Below are positions 32,873 to 40,971 of a DNA stretch of 47,662 bases, piece after piece; positions within the stretch are counted from its first letter, which is position 1; every line of letters begins with the position of its first letter. The notes below the pieces were generated by a model. The model saw only the letters and a list, made by a program, of their open reading frames with translations, searched no databases and was not told the DNA's origin. The stretch is taken from positions 1 to 47,662 of the forward strand of contig JAJYCJ010000013.1 in NCBI GenBank assembly GCA_021778515.1, in the 5' to 3' direction. Both the position numbers and the translations under genes were made by a program. The DNA is from Acidobacteriota bacterium (lineage in GTDB: Bacteria > Acidobacteriota > UBA4820 > DSQY01).

Positions 32873-33313
32873 ATGGCCATCAGTCGTTGGAACCCCATGC
32901 GGGATCTGCTCACCATGCACGACCAGTTGAACCGTCTCTTCGACGAAAGCTATGGAAGGTCGCAGTCGGCCGAATTGGAGTACGGAACCTGGAGCCCGGC
33001 CGTGGATCTGCGCGAGGAAGAGGGGCAGTACGTGATCGAGGCCGACATGCCCGGCATGAAGCGGGAAGACATCGAGATCCACGTGGAGAACAACGTCCTC
33101 TCCATCCGGGGCGAGCGGAAATTCGAGGCGGAGTCCCAGAAGGAGACCTACCACCGCATCGAGCGCGCCTACGGCCGATTCACGCGCTCCTTCACACTGC
33201 CCTCGAGAGTGGAGGCAGAAAAGATCTCAGCCACCTACCGGGACGGCATCCTGCAGCTCGTCGTCCCGAAGGCCGAAGAATCCAAGCCCAAGCGGATCTC
33301 CATCAAGGCCTGA
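32873..33313 (+). CDS. Small heat-shock protein, Hsp20/alpha-crystallin family
   Basis: A 146-residue ATP-independent holdase chaperone. The N-terminal arm (MAISRWNPMRDLLTMHDQLNRLFDE) is the usual one of bacterial class A Hsp20. The alpha-crystallin domain follows at about 40-135 (WSPAVDLREEEGQYVIEADMPG, then FTRSFTLPSRVEAEKISATYRDGILQLVVPK). The C-terminal RISIK is the I-x-I-type anchoring motif. ATG 32873 has AAAGGAGG 7-8 nt upstream; the frame is open further upstream but runs through the promoter. It is a single-gene transcript with its own promoter and terminator. Confidence 0.95.
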   Translation: MAISRWNPMRDLLTMHDQLNRLFDESYGRSQSAELEYGTWSPAVDLREEEGQYVIEADMPGMKREDIEIHVENNVLSIRGERKFEAESQKETYHRIERAYGRFTRSFTLPSRVEAEKISATYRDGILQLVVPKAEESKPKRISIKA

Positions 33314-33337
33314 CCGCACCAAGCGGATGCCGAATCA

Positions 33338-33365
33338 GGGGGGCCGCCGGCCCCCCGTTTTCTTT
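33338..33365 (+). terminator. Intrinsic terminator of hsp20
   Basis: GGGGGGCC and GGCCCCCC form an 8-bp stem with a 3-nt loop, followed by GTTTTCTTT. It begins 25 nt after the hsp20 stop. Confidence 0.85.
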
Positions 33366-33477
33366 GCTCCAGCTGCTTCCGCTCAAGTCCCTTGACCCCA
33401 AGCCGGCCGCGCAAGGGGTCCCCCTCGCCTCCCGGCGATGGCGGGTGTATGCTGGGCACCTTCACGGAGGATGCCGC

Positions 33478-33822
33478 ATGGCGAGTGCCAGATATCCCCT
33501 GACGGTAGCCGAGAAGCACAAGATCCTCTTCACCAACCCGGAGCCCCCAGCCGAACTCAGCGCCTGGGGGAGCACGTACGAAAAGGCGGGCAATCTCCAC
33601 GACGCCCTGGAGTTCTACCAAGCCGCCCAGGACAGGCCAGCCCTGGAGAGACTCCTGAACGGGGCGGTGGAGACCGCCGATCTTCTGCTCCTTCTGAACA
33701 CCTGCAAGGCCCTGGGTATCCCGCCCAGCAAGAGCCACCTGCAGGCTCTGCAAGACCGCGCCCACTCCGCCGGCAAGGCGGAAACCGCACGTAGGGTTTC
33801 GTTGTTTCTCGTCTCTGCCTAA
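33478..33822 (+). CDS. Small protein of unknown function preceding the Gld-type ABC genes
   Basis: A 114-residue protein with GGAGG 7 nt before its ATG. It is predicted to be helical throughout: STYEKAGNLHDALEFYQAA looks like one TPR-type helix pair, followed by RPALERLLNGAVETADLLLLLNTCKALG. No signal peptide or membrane helix is seen. I recognise no family. The next gene, an ABC transporter ATPase, starts 18 nt after its stop, so it is likely the first gene of that operon. Confidence 0.7.
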   Translation: MASARYPLTVAEKHKILFTNPEPPAELSAWGSTYEKAGNLHDALEFYQAAQDRPALERLLNGAVETADLLLLLNTCKALGIPPSKSHLQALQDRAHSAGKAETARRVSLFLVSA

Positions 33823-33840
33823 CACAATCTGGAGGTCCGG

Positions 33841-34797
33841 ATGATCGAAGTGAAGGACCTGGTCAAGAGGTATGGCGACACCGCGGCCGTCAATCACGTC
33901 TCCTTCCAAGTCCACCCCGGCGAAATCGTGGGTTTTCTTGGACCCAACGGGGCCGGCAAGTCCACCACCCTTCGGATCATGACGGGTTTTCTCCCCCCGA
34001 CGGCCGGCGAGGTCTTCGTCGGCGACCATTCGGCGCAGGAGGACACCAAGGCGGTGCGCCGGCTCATCGGCTATCTGCCCGAGAACAACCCCCTCTACGA
34101 GGACTTGCGCGTCCAGGAATATCTCGCCTTCCGGGCAGCCCTCAAGGGCATTCCCGGTAAGGCGCGCAAGGGGCGCATCCAAGAGGTCCTCGAAGCCTGC
34201 GAAGTGACAGAGGTCAAGGACCGGATCATCGGCGCCTGCTCGAAGGGCTTTCGCCAGAGGATAGGCCTGGCCGACGCGCTCCTGGCCAATCCGCCGGTGC
34301 TGATCCTGGATGAGCCGACCGTGGGGCTGGATCCGGTTCAGATCGTGCACACCCGCTCGCTGATCAAGACCCTGAGCGCCGACCACACGGTGATCCTCTC
34401 CACCCACATCCTGCCGGAGGTGGAGGCCATCTGCTCCCGGGCCCTGATCCTCCACCACGGCGCCCTGCTCTACGACGGTCCCGTCTCCGAGCTTCGCCAG
34501 GGACTCGGGGGCGAGGCCGGCGGGCTGCTGTGCACCGTCTCGGCGGATGCGGAGGCGGCGAGGCGGTGCCTGGAAGGAGTGGAAGGGGTGGAGCGAGTGG
34601 AGCGCCTGGCGACGGCCGAAGGCCCGCCCCGTTTCCACATTCTGACGGCGCAAGGCGTTGATGTGCGGGAGGGCCTCTTCAGGGCCTGCGCCGCGGCCGG
34701 GCTCCCGCTTCTAGAGCTGACCGTCCAGCAGGTCTCGCTGGAGGAGGCCTTCCTCTCCATCATGACCCAGGAGAACAGCTCGGAGGTGCTCTCATGA
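33841..34797 (+). CDS. ABC transporter ATP-binding protein (GldA/NatA-like)
   Basis: A 318-residue ABC ATPase. Walker A is GPNGAGKST near residue 38, the signature is CSKGFRQRIGLADAL (the SKGxRQR form common in GldA-like ATPases) and Walker B is VLILDEPTVGLDPVQ, followed by STHILPEVEAIC (switch His). The extra C-terminal 100 residues are typical of ABC-2 exporters of this type. It powers the permease encoded directly downstream, whose ATG overlaps its stop. The ATG has GGAGGTC upstream. Confidence 0.94.
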   Translation: MIEVKDLVKRYGDTAAVNHVSFQVHPGEIVGFLGPNGAGKSTTLRIMTGFLPPTAGEVFVGDHSAQEDTKAVRRLIGYLPENNPLYEDLRVQEYLAFRAALKGIPGKARKGRIQEVLEACEVTEVKDRIIGACSKGFRQRIGLADALLANPPVLILDEPTVGLDPVQIVHTRSLIKTLSADHTVILSTHILPEVEAICSRALILHHGALLYDGPVSELRQGLGGEAGGLLCTVSADAEAARRCLEGVEGVERVERLATAEGPPRFHILTAQGVDVREGLFRACAAAGLPLLELTVQQVSLEEAFLSIMTQENSSEVLS

Positions 34798-35534
34798 GAG
34801 CGGTGATGGCCATCGCCCGTAAGGAATTGACGAGCTACTTCTTTGCCCCCATGGCCTACATCGTGATCGCCGCCTTTCTCCTCATGAACGGATTCATCTT
34901 CTCCGTGATCCTGGCGGCCCTGAGCCAGCCCGGGGCCTTCTCGGCCCAGCCCATGCTCCTCTTCTTCGGAGGGACGACCTTCTTCTGGATCTTCATGATC
35001 GTCATGACGCCCGTCATCACCATGAAGCTGGGCGCCGAGGAGCGAAAAACCGGGACCATCGAGACCCTCATGACGGCTCCCGTCTCCGATCTGGAGGTGG
35101 TGCTCGGCAAGTACCTGGGCGCCATGGCCCTCTACGCGGCGGCCTGGCTGCCCACGGTCTTCTACGTCTGGGCGCTCACGGCTTACTCGAAGGTGGACGT
35201 GGGCCCCGTGATTTCGGGCTATCTGGGCGTGCTGCTGGTGGGCATGTTCTTCATCGCCATCGGCCTGTTTACGAGCCTGGTCTCCAAGAACCAGGTGGTG
35301 GCGGCCATGCTGTGCTTCGCCATCCTGCTCCTGCTGATCCTGATCTCCATCCTCACCTTCCTGGTGACCGATCCTTTCTGGAAGCCCGTCCTTCAATACG
35401 TGGATCTCTGGTCGATCATGCAGGGCTTCGCCAAGGGGGTGGTGGACAGCCGCTCGGTGGTCTACTGCCTGTCGGGAACCGCCCTTTTCCTGGCCCTCGG
35501 GTATCAGGCCATGCAGACTCGGCGTTGGAGATAG
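34794..35534 (+). CDS. ABC-2 type permease (GldF-like)
   Basis: A 246-residue inner-membrane protein with six hydrophobic segments. It begins with the ABC-2 permease start (MAIARKELTSYFFAPMAYIVIAAFL) and has the cytoplasmic EERKTGTIETLMTAPVSDLEVVLGKYLG segment that couples to the ATPase. GldF-type permeases pair with a GldA ATPase and a GldG auxiliary protein, the same order as here. In Bacteroidota the trio supports gliding; in other phyla its role is not known. Confidence 0.93.
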   Translation: MRAVMAIARKELTSYFFAPMAYIVIAAFLLMNGFIFSVILAALSQPGAFSAQPMLLFFGGTTFFWIFMIVMTPVITMKLGAEERKTGTIETLMTAPVSDLEVVLGKYLGAMALYAAAWLPTVFYVWALTAYSKVDVGPVISGYLGVLLVGMFFIAIGLFTSLVSKNQVVAAMLCFAILLLLILISILTFLVTDPFWKPVLQYVDLWSIMQGFAKGVVDSRSVVYCLSGTALFLALGYQAMQTRRWR

Positions 35535-35538
35535 CCCC

Positions 35539-36987
35539 ATGAAGAAAAGACTCCTGCAAGAGACCAACTGGAGCGTCTTCCTGGTGCTCCTGGCCGCTCT
35601 GTTCCTGATCGTGAACTACCTGGCCTTCCGCCACTACCACCGCTGGGACCTCACCGCCAGCCGCTCCTTCACCATTTCTCAAGAGACCAAGAAGGTGCTC
35701 GGAGATCTCAAGGAGCCGCTCAAGGTCGTGGTCTTTCTGGCCCCCAACGACCCCCTTTACGAGAGGGTGAAGGATCTGCTGGACGGCTACGCCGCCGCCA
35801 GCTCCCGGGTGCAGGTGGAAACCATCGATCCCGACCGGCAGCGCGCCAGGATGGAGGCCCTCGCCCAGCAGTACAAGGTCTCCATGGCCAACGTGGTGGT
35901 CTTCGCCCTCGGGGGCAACAGCAAGTACGTCGAGAAGGACCAGATGGTGGATTACGACTTCTCCAGCGCGGGCCTCGGCGGCCAGCCCGCCATCAAGAGC
36001 TTCAAGGCCGAGGCGGCCTTCACCAACGCCATCTTCAGCCTGGAGCACCCCGAGACCCCGGTGATCTACTTCACCACCGGCCACGGCGAGCGAGACGCCG
36101 GCGCCCAGGGAGAGGGCATCAGCCTTCTCAAGGCCCGCCTGTCGAAGGAGGGGGCCAAGGTCCTGGAATGGGCCAGCCTGGGCAAGACCGAAGTGCCCGC
36201 GGACGCCAGCATGCTGGTCATCGCGGGGCCCAAGAGCCCCTTCCTTCCGCAGGAGGCCCAGGTCATCGACCAGTACCTCCAAAAGGGGGGAAAGGCCCTC
36301 TTCCTTCTGGATCCCGTCATCGTGAGCGGAAAGCCTCCGACCTTCGGCTCCACGGGCCTCGGGGCGACCCTCCAGGAATGGGGCATCACGCTCGGGCACG
36401 ACATCGCGGTGGATCCGGCCGCGTCCGTGCCCTACCTCGGAGCGCAGACCTTCTTCGCCCGGGCCGTGGGGGAGGAGCCCGTGGTGAAGGACCTGGTCCA
36501 GAACAAGCTGCCCGTCCTCCTCAGCCTGGCCGAGTCTCTCACCCTCGGCACCCCCAACAACAAGGCCTATCACTGTGAGGCTCTCCTGCAGTCCTCGCCC
36601 CAGTCGTGGGGCATGCGGGATCTCGCCCATATCGACAAGGGCGTCGAAAAGAAGCCGACGGACGCGCAGGGTCCCCTGACCATGGCCGCTGCTGTGAGTT
36701 CCCAGAACGCCGCCGACCAGTGCCGCTTGGTGGTGGTGGGCGACTCCGACCTGGCGAGCGACGGGCTCCTGCAGACGGGGGCGGGGAACCTCCTCTTCTG
36801 CCTCAACTCCATTCACTGGCTTCTCTCCCAGGCCAGCCGGCTGGCCATTCCGCCCAAGAGCGAGGTGGAGACGCACCTGAGCCTGACCGCCTCGCAGTCC
36901 AATTTCCTCTTCATCCTCTTCGTCGTGATCCTTCCCGGACTGGTCGTCGCGGCGGGGGTGTTCGCCTACCTGCGCCGGCGGAGGTGA
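35539..36987 (+). CDS. GldG-like auxiliary component of an ABC transporter
   Basis: A 482-residue protein anchored by an N-terminal transmembrane helix (about 13-32) and a C-terminal one (about 455-476, FLFILFVVILPGLVVAAGVFAYL). The large periplasmic part resembles the GldG/ABC-type uncharacterised transport domain (PF09822): YHRWDLTASRSFTISQETKKVL, then VYFTTGHGERD-type IYFTTGHGERDAG and VVGDSDLASDG. It lies 4 nt after the permease gene and belongs to the same operon. Confidence 0.9.
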   Translation: MKKRLLQETNWSVFLVLLAALFLIVNYLAFRHYHRWDLTASRSFTISQETKKVLGDLKEPLKVVVFLAPNDPLYERVKDLLDGYAAASSRVQVETIDPDRQRARMEALAQQYKVSMANVVVFALGGNSKYVEKDQMVDYDFSSAGLGGQPAIKSFKAEAAFTNAIFSLEHPETPVIYFTTGHGERDAGAQGEGISLLKARLSKEGAKVLEWASLGKTEVPADASMLVIAGPKSPFLPQEAQVIDQYLQKGGKALFLLDPVIVSGKPPTFGSTGLGATLQEWGITLGHDIAVDPAASVPYLGAQTFFARAVGEEPVVKDLVQNKLPVLLSLAESLTLGTPNNKAYHCEALLQSSPQSWGMRDLAHIDKGVEKKPTDAQGPLTMAAAVSSQNAADQCRLVVVGDSDLASDGLLQTGAGNLLFCLNSIHWLLSQASRLAIPPKSEVETHLSLTASQSNFLFILFVVILPGLVVAAGVFAYLRRRR

Positions 36988-36993
36988 GGAGCC

Positions 36994-38334
36994 ATGAAGA
37001 GATCCACGTGGATCCTGCTGGCCATGGTGGCGCTTTTGGCCTGCTTCATCGCGCTCTGGGAGCACAAGCAGCCCAGCACCGAACAGATCGCCGAGCGGCG
37101 CAACCGGCTCGTGGACTTCAAGCCCGAGCAGGTCACCCAGCTGAGCCGCAGCGGACAGGGGGCGGTCTCCCTGGTCAAAGAAAAGGGAGGTGGCTGGCGA
37201 GTGAGCCAGCCCGTTGATGACGCCGCCGACCGGTACGGCGTGGAGGGTTTCCTGGACCGCGTCTCCAAGGCGACGGTCCTGCGCTGGGTGGAACCCACCG
37301 CATCCGAGGCGCAGCTGGGCCTCTCTCCGCCCAGGGCCGTATGGACCCTGAAGGGGCTGACGAAGCCGGTGGTCCTTGACGTGGGGGCCAAGGCGCCCCT
37401 GGCCGAAGGGCTCTACGTGCGGATCGGCGGCCGGACCGCCCTGGTTCCGCCGGACCTCGAAAGCCTGCTCCTCGAGCCCGTGTCCAGCTTCCGCTCCAAG
37501 GACCTCCTCACGGTCGGAACGGCCGACATCCAGTCCCTGAAGGTCGTGCGCGGTGGAGCACAGACCCTCGCCCTCGCGCGCGACCCCACCGGAGGATGGA
37601 CCGTCACCGCCCCCTTCACCGATCGCGGGGATACCAACCAGATCGAGAATCTCCTCGACGATATTTCCCTATGCCCCGTGGACCAATACGTTTCGGACAA
37701 GCCGGCCGACCTGTCCACCTACGGCCTCGATCCGCCCTCCGCGGACATTCTGGTGACGGCCAAGGGCCAGACCATCGAGGCCAAGCTCGGGAAAGCCGTC
37801 CCCGGTGGCGCACCCGAGAAGCGGCTGGTGTACGCCTGGGTCTCCGACCGCCCTTCGGTCATGGCAGTCTCCCTCAACTCGCTGAAGTCCTTGGACCAGA
37901 GTCCGGAGAAGCTGCGCTCCATGAGCCTCATCTCGCATGACTTTTACGACGTCCAGGAGATCGGCGTCTCGGGCCTCTACACCCTCGCATTGAGGCGGGA
38001 CGAGAAGCTGGGCTGGGTGTTCACGCAGCCGAAGCTCCCACCCAAGGGGGCCCAAGCCAGCATCCTGGCGGATGGCCTCTCCTCCCTTCGGGGGGAGCGC
38101 GCCGTGCCTCTCACCGAGCCCGGTAAAATGGGGCTCTCCCCGCCCGCCTTGACGATCACCTTTCAGGGCAAAGGGTTCTCGGACCGCGTGGAGCTGGGCC
38201 GGGATTCCTCGGGCACCTGGTATGCCCACCCCGCCAAGCGCAGCGTGGCCCTCGTTCTTCCCGAGCAGGCCTGGGGCAAGATCGTGGCCTCCTTCACCTT
38301 GGTGCAGGGGGCAACGAAGGCGGGGCCGAAGTGA
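36994..38334 (+). CDS. DUF4340 membrane-anchored protein
   Basis: A 446-residue protein with one N-terminal membrane helix (residues 6-22) and a periplasmic region of repeated beta-rich modules. It contains DUF4340-type segments (GWTVTAPFTDRGDTNQIENLLDDIS, then YGLDPPSADILVTAKGQ). DUF4340 proteins commonly follow GldG-like genes and are taken to be part of the same envelope machine. ATG 36994 has GAGGTGAGGAG upstream. Its stop overlaps the GTG of the next gene. Confidence 0.88.
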   Translation: MKRSTWILLAMVALLACFIALWEHKQPSTEQIAERRNRLVDFKPEQVTQLSRSGQGAVSLVKEKGGGWRVSQPVDDAADRYGVEGFLDRVSKATVLRWVEPTASEAQLGLSPPRAVWTLKGLTKPVVLDVGAKAPLAEGLYVRIGGRTALVPPDLESLLLEPVSSFRSKDLLTVGTADIQSLKVVRGGAQTLALARDPTGGWTVTAPFTDRGDTNQIENLLDDISLCPVDQYVSDKPADLSTYGLDPPSADILVTAKGQTIEAKLGKAVPGGAPEKRLVYAWVSDRPSVMAVSLNSLKSLDQSPEKLRSMSLISHDFYDVQEIGVSGLYTLALRRDEKLGWVFTQPKLPPKGAQASILADGLSSLRGERAVPLTEPGKMGLSPPALTITFQGKGFSDRVELGRDSSGTWYAHPAKRSVALVLPEQAWGKIVASFTLVQGATKAGPK

Positions 38335-38747
38335 GGCTCCAGTGGGCTCGGCATCGGAGAGAGAATCTCACTCCCGCGTGGGTCGGCGTGGGGCTGGGGC
38401 TGCTGGTGCTGGGCGCGGCTGGTCTGGTGGCGGAGCGCCTCCCGGCGCGGTTTCTGCCGCCCTGCGGCTTCCATCTGATCACCGGCCACCCCTGCCCCAC
38501 CTGCGGGGCCACGAGGATGGTGCTCAATCTGCTGCACGGGAGGCTGGCCGCATCCTTTCACAGCAATCCGCTCCTGCTCCTCATCCTGGCTGCCCTCGTT
38601 CTCTGGGCCCTCGCCGGGCTCGTCGCCCGGTTCGCCGGGCGGGATCTCACGATCGAACTCTCGCCGAAGGAGGAGAAGTGGTTCTGGCTCGGCCTGCTCG
38701 TGGCATTTCTGCTGAACTGGTGGTATTTGTGGGAGGCCGGCATATGA
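38331..38747 (+). CDS. DUF2752 membrane protein
   Basis: A 138-residue membrane protein with three hydrophobic segments. It has the family motif GHPCPTCGATRMV, two cysteine pairs in a CPxCGxTR loop near residues 53-62. DUF2752 function is unknown. Translation starts at GTG, overlapping the DUF4340 stop by 4 nt (GTGA), which places it in the Gld-type operon. The next gene starts 19 nt later. Confidence 0.88.
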   Translation: MRLQWARHRRENLTPAWVGVGLGLLVLGAAGLVAERLPARFLPPCGFHLITGHPCPTCGATRMVLNLLHGRLAASFHSNPLLLLILAALVLWALAGLVARFAGRDLTIELSPKEEKWFWLGLLVAFLLNWWYLWEAGI

Positions 38748-38766
38748 CCGATGGGCGGGGGGAAGC

Positions 38767-39732
38767 ATGAGGGGCGAGCTGCCAGACTGGCGAGGGGTGA
38801 GGATCTTGGTGGCCGGGGACCTGATCCTCGACCGCTTCGTCTACGGAACCGTCCACCGCATCTCGCCCGAGGCCCCCATCCCGGTGGTGGAAGTGAGCAG
38901 CGAGCGGGCCCTGCCCGGTGGTGCGGCGAACGTGGCCAACAACATCGCGGCGCTCGGAGGGGCGGTGACCCTGGTGGGGGCGATCGGGGGCGATCCCATC
39001 GGGAGGCAGTTCCGCGAAGTGCTGGCGGGCGCCGGACTCTCCACCGACGCGCTGGTCGAAATCCCCGGCCGCACGACCACCGTGAAGACCCGGATCGTCG
39101 CCCACCACCAGCAGGTGGTTCGGGTCGATCGCGAGGTGAGGGACCCCCTGGACGAGCGGGCGCGCCAAAGAGTCCTGGCCTCCATAGAGGCGGCATTGCC
39201 CGGTTGCGCGGCACTCGTGGTCTCGGACTACGCCAAGGGGCTTTTTGACCACACCAGCCTGGCGGCCATCGGCGAGATGGCCAAGGCGGCCGGCATTCCC
39301 TACGTCGTGGATCCCAAGCCCTCCCACTTTCCCTATCCGGGGGCCACGGTCCTCACGCCGAACCGTGCCGAGGCCGCGGGCCTCTGCGGCCACGCCTTCT
39401 CCCTGGATCAGGCGGGCGCCGAGGCCGAGGGGCTCTTTTCCCGCACCGACTGGGCGGCGATCCTCTTCACGGTGGGGGAGGAAGGCATGGTCCTGGCGCG
39501 GCGGAAGGGAGCCGTGGAGCACATCCCCGCCCGGGTCCGCGAGGTCTACGACGTGACCGGGGCGGGGGACACCGTGGTGGCCGTGCTGAGCTTGGCGCTG
39601 GCCTCGGGCATTCCCCTGTCGGAGGCGGCGCACATGGCCAACGCCGCGGCCGGCGTCGTGGTGGGCAAGGTGGGCACGGCTACCTGCAATCCCGAGGAGC
39701 TGACCAGGGCGCTGGCGGACGAGCTGCCATGA
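38767..39732 (+). CDS. D-glycero-beta-D-manno-heptose-7-phosphate kinase (RfaE domain I)
   Basis: A 321-residue PfkB-family sugar kinase for LPS heptose precursor synthesis. The N-terminus reads VAGDLILDRFVYGTVHRISPEAPIPVVEV, typical of HldE domain I; GGAANVANNIAALGG and the ATP/anion-hole motif DVTGAGDTVVAVL follow. The nucleotidyltransferase domain of full-length HldE is missing, so a separate HldC/RfaE2-type protein must exist elsewhere. It overlaps the ubiE gene by 4 nt. Confidence 0.93.
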   Translation: MRGELPDWRGVRILVAGDLILDRFVYGTVHRISPEAPIPVVEVSSERALPGGAANVANNIAALGGAVTLVGAIGGDPIGRQFREVLAGAGLSTDALVEIPGRTTTVKTRIVAHHQQVVRVDREVRDPLDERARQRVLASIEAALPGCAALVVSDYAKGLFDHTSLAAIGEMAKAAGIPYVVDPKPSHFPYPGATVLTPNRAEAAGLCGHAFSLDQAGAEAEGLFSRTDWAAILFTVGEEGMVLARRKGAVEHIPARVREVYDVTGAGDTVVAVLSLALASGIPLSEAAHMANAAAGVVVGKVGTATCNPEELTRALADELP

Positions 39733-40526
39733 CCCGGGCCGTTCGCCGGGTGGCTCCGGACCCCCAGCGGAAAGAGGCCGGGGAGGTGGCCCGCATGTTC
39801 GGGGCCATCGCTCCCACCTACGATTTCCTGAACCACGCCCTGTCTCTGAATGTGGACCGCTACTGGAGACGGATGGCCGTCCGGGCCATGGAGCCCAAGC
39901 CCCGGGGCCTCTACCTGGACCTCTGCACGGGCACCGGAGATCTCGCCTTCGCGCTGGCGAGGCGTTCGGGCGCCAGGGTGATGGGCCTCGATTTCACGGG
40001 ACCCATGCTGGACATCGCGCTGAGGAAGGCGCGCCGCCGGCGGAGGGAAATCTGCTGGGTGCAGGCGGACGCGTTGCGGCTGCCCCTGCGCGATGACTGT
40101 GTGGATGGCATTACGGTGGCCTTCGGGGTGCGCAATTTCGAGGATCTGGAGCGGGGGCTCACGGAGGCCGCCCGGGTGCTCAAACCCGGTGGGCGGCTCG
40201 TGGTTCTGGAGTTTTCGGAGCCGCAGGGCCAGCTCTTCGGTCCCATCTACCGCTTCTATTTCCGCCGCCTGCTGCCCCGGATCGGGGCGCTCTTCAGCCG
40301 CGTCAGGGGGCCCTACGGTTACCTCGCGGCCACCGTCCAGGGCTTTCCAGAGTCCGCGCATTTCGCCATGACCATGCGGCGAAACGGCTTCGCTGAAGTT
40401 CGACAGCGTCCGCTGACGGGCGGTATCGCCACGCTTCACGTGGCCGAGAGGGCCCAGAGGAAGGCGTCGATCGCGGGTTCCGGTGAGAGGAAGAGATCCG
40501 CCGAAGCCAGAGGCCCGGTGGCATAG
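39729..40526 (+). CDS. ubiE: Demethylmenaquinone/2-polyprenyl-benzoquinol methyltransferase
   Basis: A 265-residue SAM-dependent C-methyltransferase for the quinone ring. It shows MFGAIAPTYDFLNHALSLNVDRYWRR, the SAM motif YLDLCTGTGDLAFALA, AFGVRNFEDLERGLTEAARVLKPGGRLVVLEFSEP and the C-terminal GGIATLHVA. The final 25 residues are a charged tail. It could be MenG (menaquinone) or UbiE (ubiquinone); sequence does not separate them. The ATG overlaps the heptose kinase stop (ATGA). Confidence 0.95.
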   Translation: MTRAVRRVAPDPQRKEAGEVARMFGAIAPTYDFLNHALSLNVDRYWRRMAVRAMEPKPRGLYLDLCTGTGDLAFALARRSGARVMGLDFTGPMLDIALRKARRRRREICWVQADALRLPLRDDCVDGITVAFGVRNFEDLERGLTEAARVLKPGGRLVVLEFSEPQGQLFGPIYRFYFRRLLPRIGALFSRVRGPYGYLAATVQGFPESAHFAMTMRRNGFAEVRQRPLTGGIATLHVAERAQRKASIAGSGERKRSAEARGPVA

Positions 40527-40551
40527 TTCACGTTGGCTGTAGGATGGCACC

Positions 40552-40971
40552 ATGGGAAGAGTGATGGCGGTGGACTGGGGGAAGCGTCGGATCGGGATGG
40601 CCGTCTCGGACGAGACGAGGACCATCGCCCGCCCCCTTCCAACACTGGAGATCACATCCCGCCGCGAGGCGCTCAGGCGCGTGATCGCGGTCGCGGTCGA
40701 GAACGGAGCCAGCACCATCCTCATCGGGCACCCCCTTCACATGGAGGGAGGCGAAGGTGAGAGCGCCCGGGAGGCCCGTGCGATGGCTGAGGAGATCGCC
40801 GCCCGCCTACCGGAGGTGGCGGTTCGGCTCGCGGACGAACGGCTCACCAGCCGAGAGGCCTCGAAGGTGCTTCAGGAGCACGGCGAGCGGCGGCGCAGGG
40901 AGAAGGGACGCTTGGACCAGGTCGCCGCCGCCATCCTTCTCCAGAGCTATCTGGACGCCGGTGCCCCATGA
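40552..40971 (+). CDS. ruvX: Putative pre-16S rRNA nuclease YqgF/RuvX
   Basis: A 139-residue RNase-H-fold protein for 16S rRNA 5' processing. Motifs are MAVDWGKRRIGMAVSDE, VIGHPLHMEG-type IGHPLHMEGGEGE, and DERLTSREASKVL, and the final LDQVAAAILLQSYLD. ATG 40552 is 25 nt after ubiE; ATG 40564 is an alternative. TAGGAT lies 6 nt before ATG 40552 and could be read either as a -10 of a leaderless message or as an AGGA ribosome site. Its stop overlaps the mltG ATG. Confidence 0.94.
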   Translation: MGRVMAVDWGKRRIGMAVSDETRTIARPLPTLEITSRREALRRVIAVAVENGASTILIGHPLHMEGGEGESAREARAMAEEIAARLPEVAVRLADERLTSREASKVLQEHGERRRREKGRLDQVAAAILLQSYLDAGAP

